Shown here one piece after another: positions 62,058-64,000 of a DNA stretch of 64,000 bases (within the stretch, counting starts at the first letter, position 1; each line of letters begins with the position of its first letter). The DNA is taken from the NCBI RefSeq assembly GCF_002285795.1, contig NZ_CP022961.1, positions 1,674,001 through 1,738,000 of the forward strand, in the 5' to 3' direction. A program made the position numbers and the translations under genes. The notes under the pieces are model-generated. The model did no database searches. It was given only the letters and a program-made list of their open reading frames with translations, and was not told the DNA's origin. The DNA comes from Plantactinospora sp. KBS50 (GTDB lineage: Bacteria; Actinomycetota; Actinomycetes; Mycobacteriales; Micromonosporaceae).

Positions 62058-62995
62058 TCAGCTCGGCTCGGCGGTCGGCACCGGAGCCGGGGCCGGGGCC
62101 GGGGCCGGTTCGGCGAGCCAGGCCAGGATCTTCGGCAGCACCTCCACGGCGGCGAAGTGCGCCTTGCCGGGCTGCACCTCGATGATCGAGCCGGGGATCC
62201 GCTCGGCGAGCCACTGGGTGTGGCGGACCGGCGAGAACTCGTCATCCGCGCCGTGCCAGAGCAGCATCGGCACCAGGATGTCGGAGACCGAGAACTTCCA
62301 GGGCCGGCGCAGCGCGAGCATGTCGTCGATCCATCCGTACGGCCCCTGGCGAAGCGCCTCGGTGTAGGTGCTCTCCAGCAGCCGCCGGATCCCCGCGTTC
62401 TCCACCACCGAGCGGTCCGACTCGGCCAGGTCGGGGTCGAGCTGGTCGAGCAGGGGGGCGGCCGGCCCTGCTGCCGGGTCATCGCCTCCACGCGGCTGGT
62501 GAGGTTGTCCATCAGCTCCTGCGGGCGACTGTCCGCGATGAGGTACTCATCCACGTTCGACTGGTTCATCCCGGCGTACCAGTCCAGGTCCGGTGCGTCG
62601 GCCGGCGCCAGACCGACCAGGACGGCGCCGCGGGTGACCCGCTCGGGCAGCAGCGCCGCACAGGCCAGCGCGTGCGGTCCGCCACCGGATCGCCCGATCA
62701 CGGCAAAACGGTCGATATTGAGCGCATCGGCGATCGACTCGGTGTCGGCCGCCGCGCCGGCCACGCTACGCCCGGCACTCCGGTCGGACCCGCCGTAGCC
62801 GGGTCGGTCGTAGCAGATCAGCCGGATCCCGAGCCGGTAGAGCACGATGCCCCGGGGTTTGGGACCGCTGCGGCTGCCCGGCGTGCCGTGCATGAGGAAG
62901 ATGGCCGTCCCGTCGGGGGCGCCGGTGATGTCCACTGCGAGGCGTCTGCCGTCCGGCGTCTTGACCTGTTTGCGCACGCCCTCCTGCAGTTTCAC
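62058..62995 (-). pseudogene. Alpha/beta hydrolase, frameshifted
   Basis: The N-terminal part (VKLQEGVRKQVKTPDGRRL to EAMTRQQGRPPP, with HGTPGSRSG oxyanion and nucleophile elbow GRSGGG) and the C-terminal part (LLDQLDPDLAES to the end, with LWHGADDEFSP Asp and HFAAVE His regions) are in different frames. The break is at a run of six G at 62453-62458 (C on the coding strand). One more base there restores a 312-residue hydrolase with a full triad. It may be a real frameshift, or a sequencing error. GTG at 62995 has GGGAGGG upstream. Confidence 0.85.
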
Positions 62996-63231
62996 CGTTG
63001 CCCTCCCGCGAGTATGTCGCGTGCTCTGCGGAGAGCAGGCCACGTGGGCTCACCACGTCGCGCTTCGGTGGCACCGAGGTTGAACGACCCCAAACCGCAC
63101 CAGAACACGGTCACTGCATGAGCAGCGTACCGCCGCACGGGCCGCCGCCGGAAGTGGAAGCCGCTGGCCGTGGGCAGGTGTCGTGAGGATGGCACTACGC
63201 TAGGCGGCAGAGGAGAGGGGCGGGAACACCG

Positions 63232-64000
63232 GTGGCAAGGACCTACAACGTCGTCACGTACGGCTGCCAGATGAACGTGCACGACTCCGAGCGGATCTCC
63301 GGGCTGCTGGAGGACGCCGGGTACGTCCGCGCGGCATCGGCGGAGGACTCGGACATCGTGGTGTTCAACACCTGCGCGGTGCGGGAGAACGCCGACAACC
63401 GGCTCTACGGCAACCTCGGTCACCTTCGGCCCACCAAGTCGAAGCGGCCCGACATGCAGATCGCGGTCGGCGGCTGCCTGGCGCAGAAGGACCGGGGCGA
63501 GATCGTCAAGCGGGCACCCTGGGTGGACGTGGTCTTCGGCACCCACAACATCGGCTCGCTGCCGGTGCTGCTGGAGCGGGCCCGGCACAACGCCCGGGCC
63601 GAGGTGGAGATCCTCGAGGCGCTGGAGGTCTTCCCGTCCACGCTGCCGACCCGGCGCGAGTCCACCTACGCGGGCTGGGTGTCGATCTCGGTCGGCTGCA
63701 ACAACACCTGCACCTTCTGCATCGTGCCGGCGCTGCGCGGGCGGGAGAAGGACCGCCGTCCCGGCGACATCCTGGCCGAGGTCCGTGCGCTTGTCGACGA
63801 GGGGGTCCTGGAGGTCACCCTGCTCGGGCAGAACGTCAACTCCTACGGGGTGGCGTTCGACGACGCCGGCGCGGCAGGCCGCGGGGGTGCCCCCGGCCGG
63901 TCGGCCTTCGCCGAGCTGCTGCGGGCCTGCGGCGACGTGGCCGGGCTGGAGCGGGTCCGGTTCACCAGCCCGCACCCGCGGGACTTCACCGACGACGTGA
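63232..64000 (+). CDS. miaB: tRNA-2-methylthio-N6-dimethylallyladenosine synthase MiaB, 5' part
   Basis: The first 256 residues are present, the gene runs off the window. The UPF0004 part has [29 protein letters not shown] and [10 protein letters not shown]; the radical SAM motif is CNNTCTFC. Together these identify MiaB, which methylthiolates A37 of tRNAs. GTG at 63232 follows GAGAGGGGCGGG. Confidence 0.93.
   Translation, partial: MARTYNVVTYGCQMNVHDSERISGLLEDAGYVRAASAEDSDIVVFNTCAVRENADNRLYGNLGHLRPTKSKRPDMQIAVGGCLAQKDRGEIVKRAPWVDVVFGTHNIGSLPVLLERARHNARAEVEILEALEVFPSTLPTRRESTYAGWVSISVGCNNTCTFCIVPALRGREKDRRPGDILAEVRALVDEGVLEVTLLGQNVNSYGVAFDDAGAAGRGGAPGRSAFAELLRACGDVAGLERVRFTSPHPRDFTDDV

Overview
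The window is about 73% GC, densely coded and has strong GC3 bias. RecA, FtsK, RNase J and the clgR-pspA-pspM block look like a filamentous actinomycete of the Micromonosporaceae (Micromonospora/Actinoplanes type). This family-level placement is recalled from protein similarity, not computed. I found no rRNA, tRNA, CRISPR array or transposase.

Layout. 1-10.5 kb: RNase J, a secreted S1 protease, a GntR/TetR double-headed regulator divergent from a flavin monooxygenase, an uncharacterised protein, FtsK and an ornithine cyclodeaminase homologue. 10.5-16.2 kb: rimO, pgsA, a CinA-type amidohydrolase, then the envelope-stress set clgR-pspA-pspM. 16.3-26.2 kb: Nei2 glycosylase, a CPCC protein, SAM hydrolase, an LLM oxidoreductase, a DUF574 methyltransferase, the giant helicase Lhr and two small unknown genes. 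26.6-33.0 kb: a complete Mrp Na+/H+ antiporter operon (mrpA/B fusion, C, D, E, F, G) chained by 4-base start/stop overlaps. 33.1-40.2 kb: two coupled CNNM/CorC-type membrane proteins, a Spo0M-like protein, UdgX, acyl-CoA dehydrogenase, an MFS transporter and DUF3046. 40.2-46.6 kb: recA interrupted by a Mycobacterium leprae-type intein, recX, a BKACE-family enzyme, a small coupled ORF and rny (RNase Y). 46.7-50.2 kb: a gluABCD-type amino-acid ABC importer. 50.4-52.1 kb: selD and an unknown gene behind a hairpin-rich leader.

The most interesting block is 52.8-62.0 kb, an FxSxx-COOH (Fxs) system. A 60-residue precursor ending in FNSCI (FxsA) is followed by a radical SAM/SPASM maturase with a degenerate HExxH hydroxylase-like extension (FxsB/FxsBH), an AAC(3)-like acetyltransferase, two TIR-like FxsC proteins, and a 1289-residue FxsT that joins a ParA/MinD-like ATPase, a degenerate TIR-like segment, an NB-ARC-like NTPase and TPRs. 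All are on one strand with short gaps or overlaps. The enzymes should put a three-residue cyclophane on the peptide C-terminus. The TIR and STAND-type partners suggest a signalling or immunity role, which is inference. Downstream lie a frameshifted alpha/beta hydrolase and the 5' part of miaB.

Other notable points are a palindromic intergenic element found at two convergent gene junctions (once as a 59-bp tandem array), an intein whose second LAGLIDADG motif has lost its acidic residue, and several in-frame 15/18-bp minisatellites inside conserved proteins.
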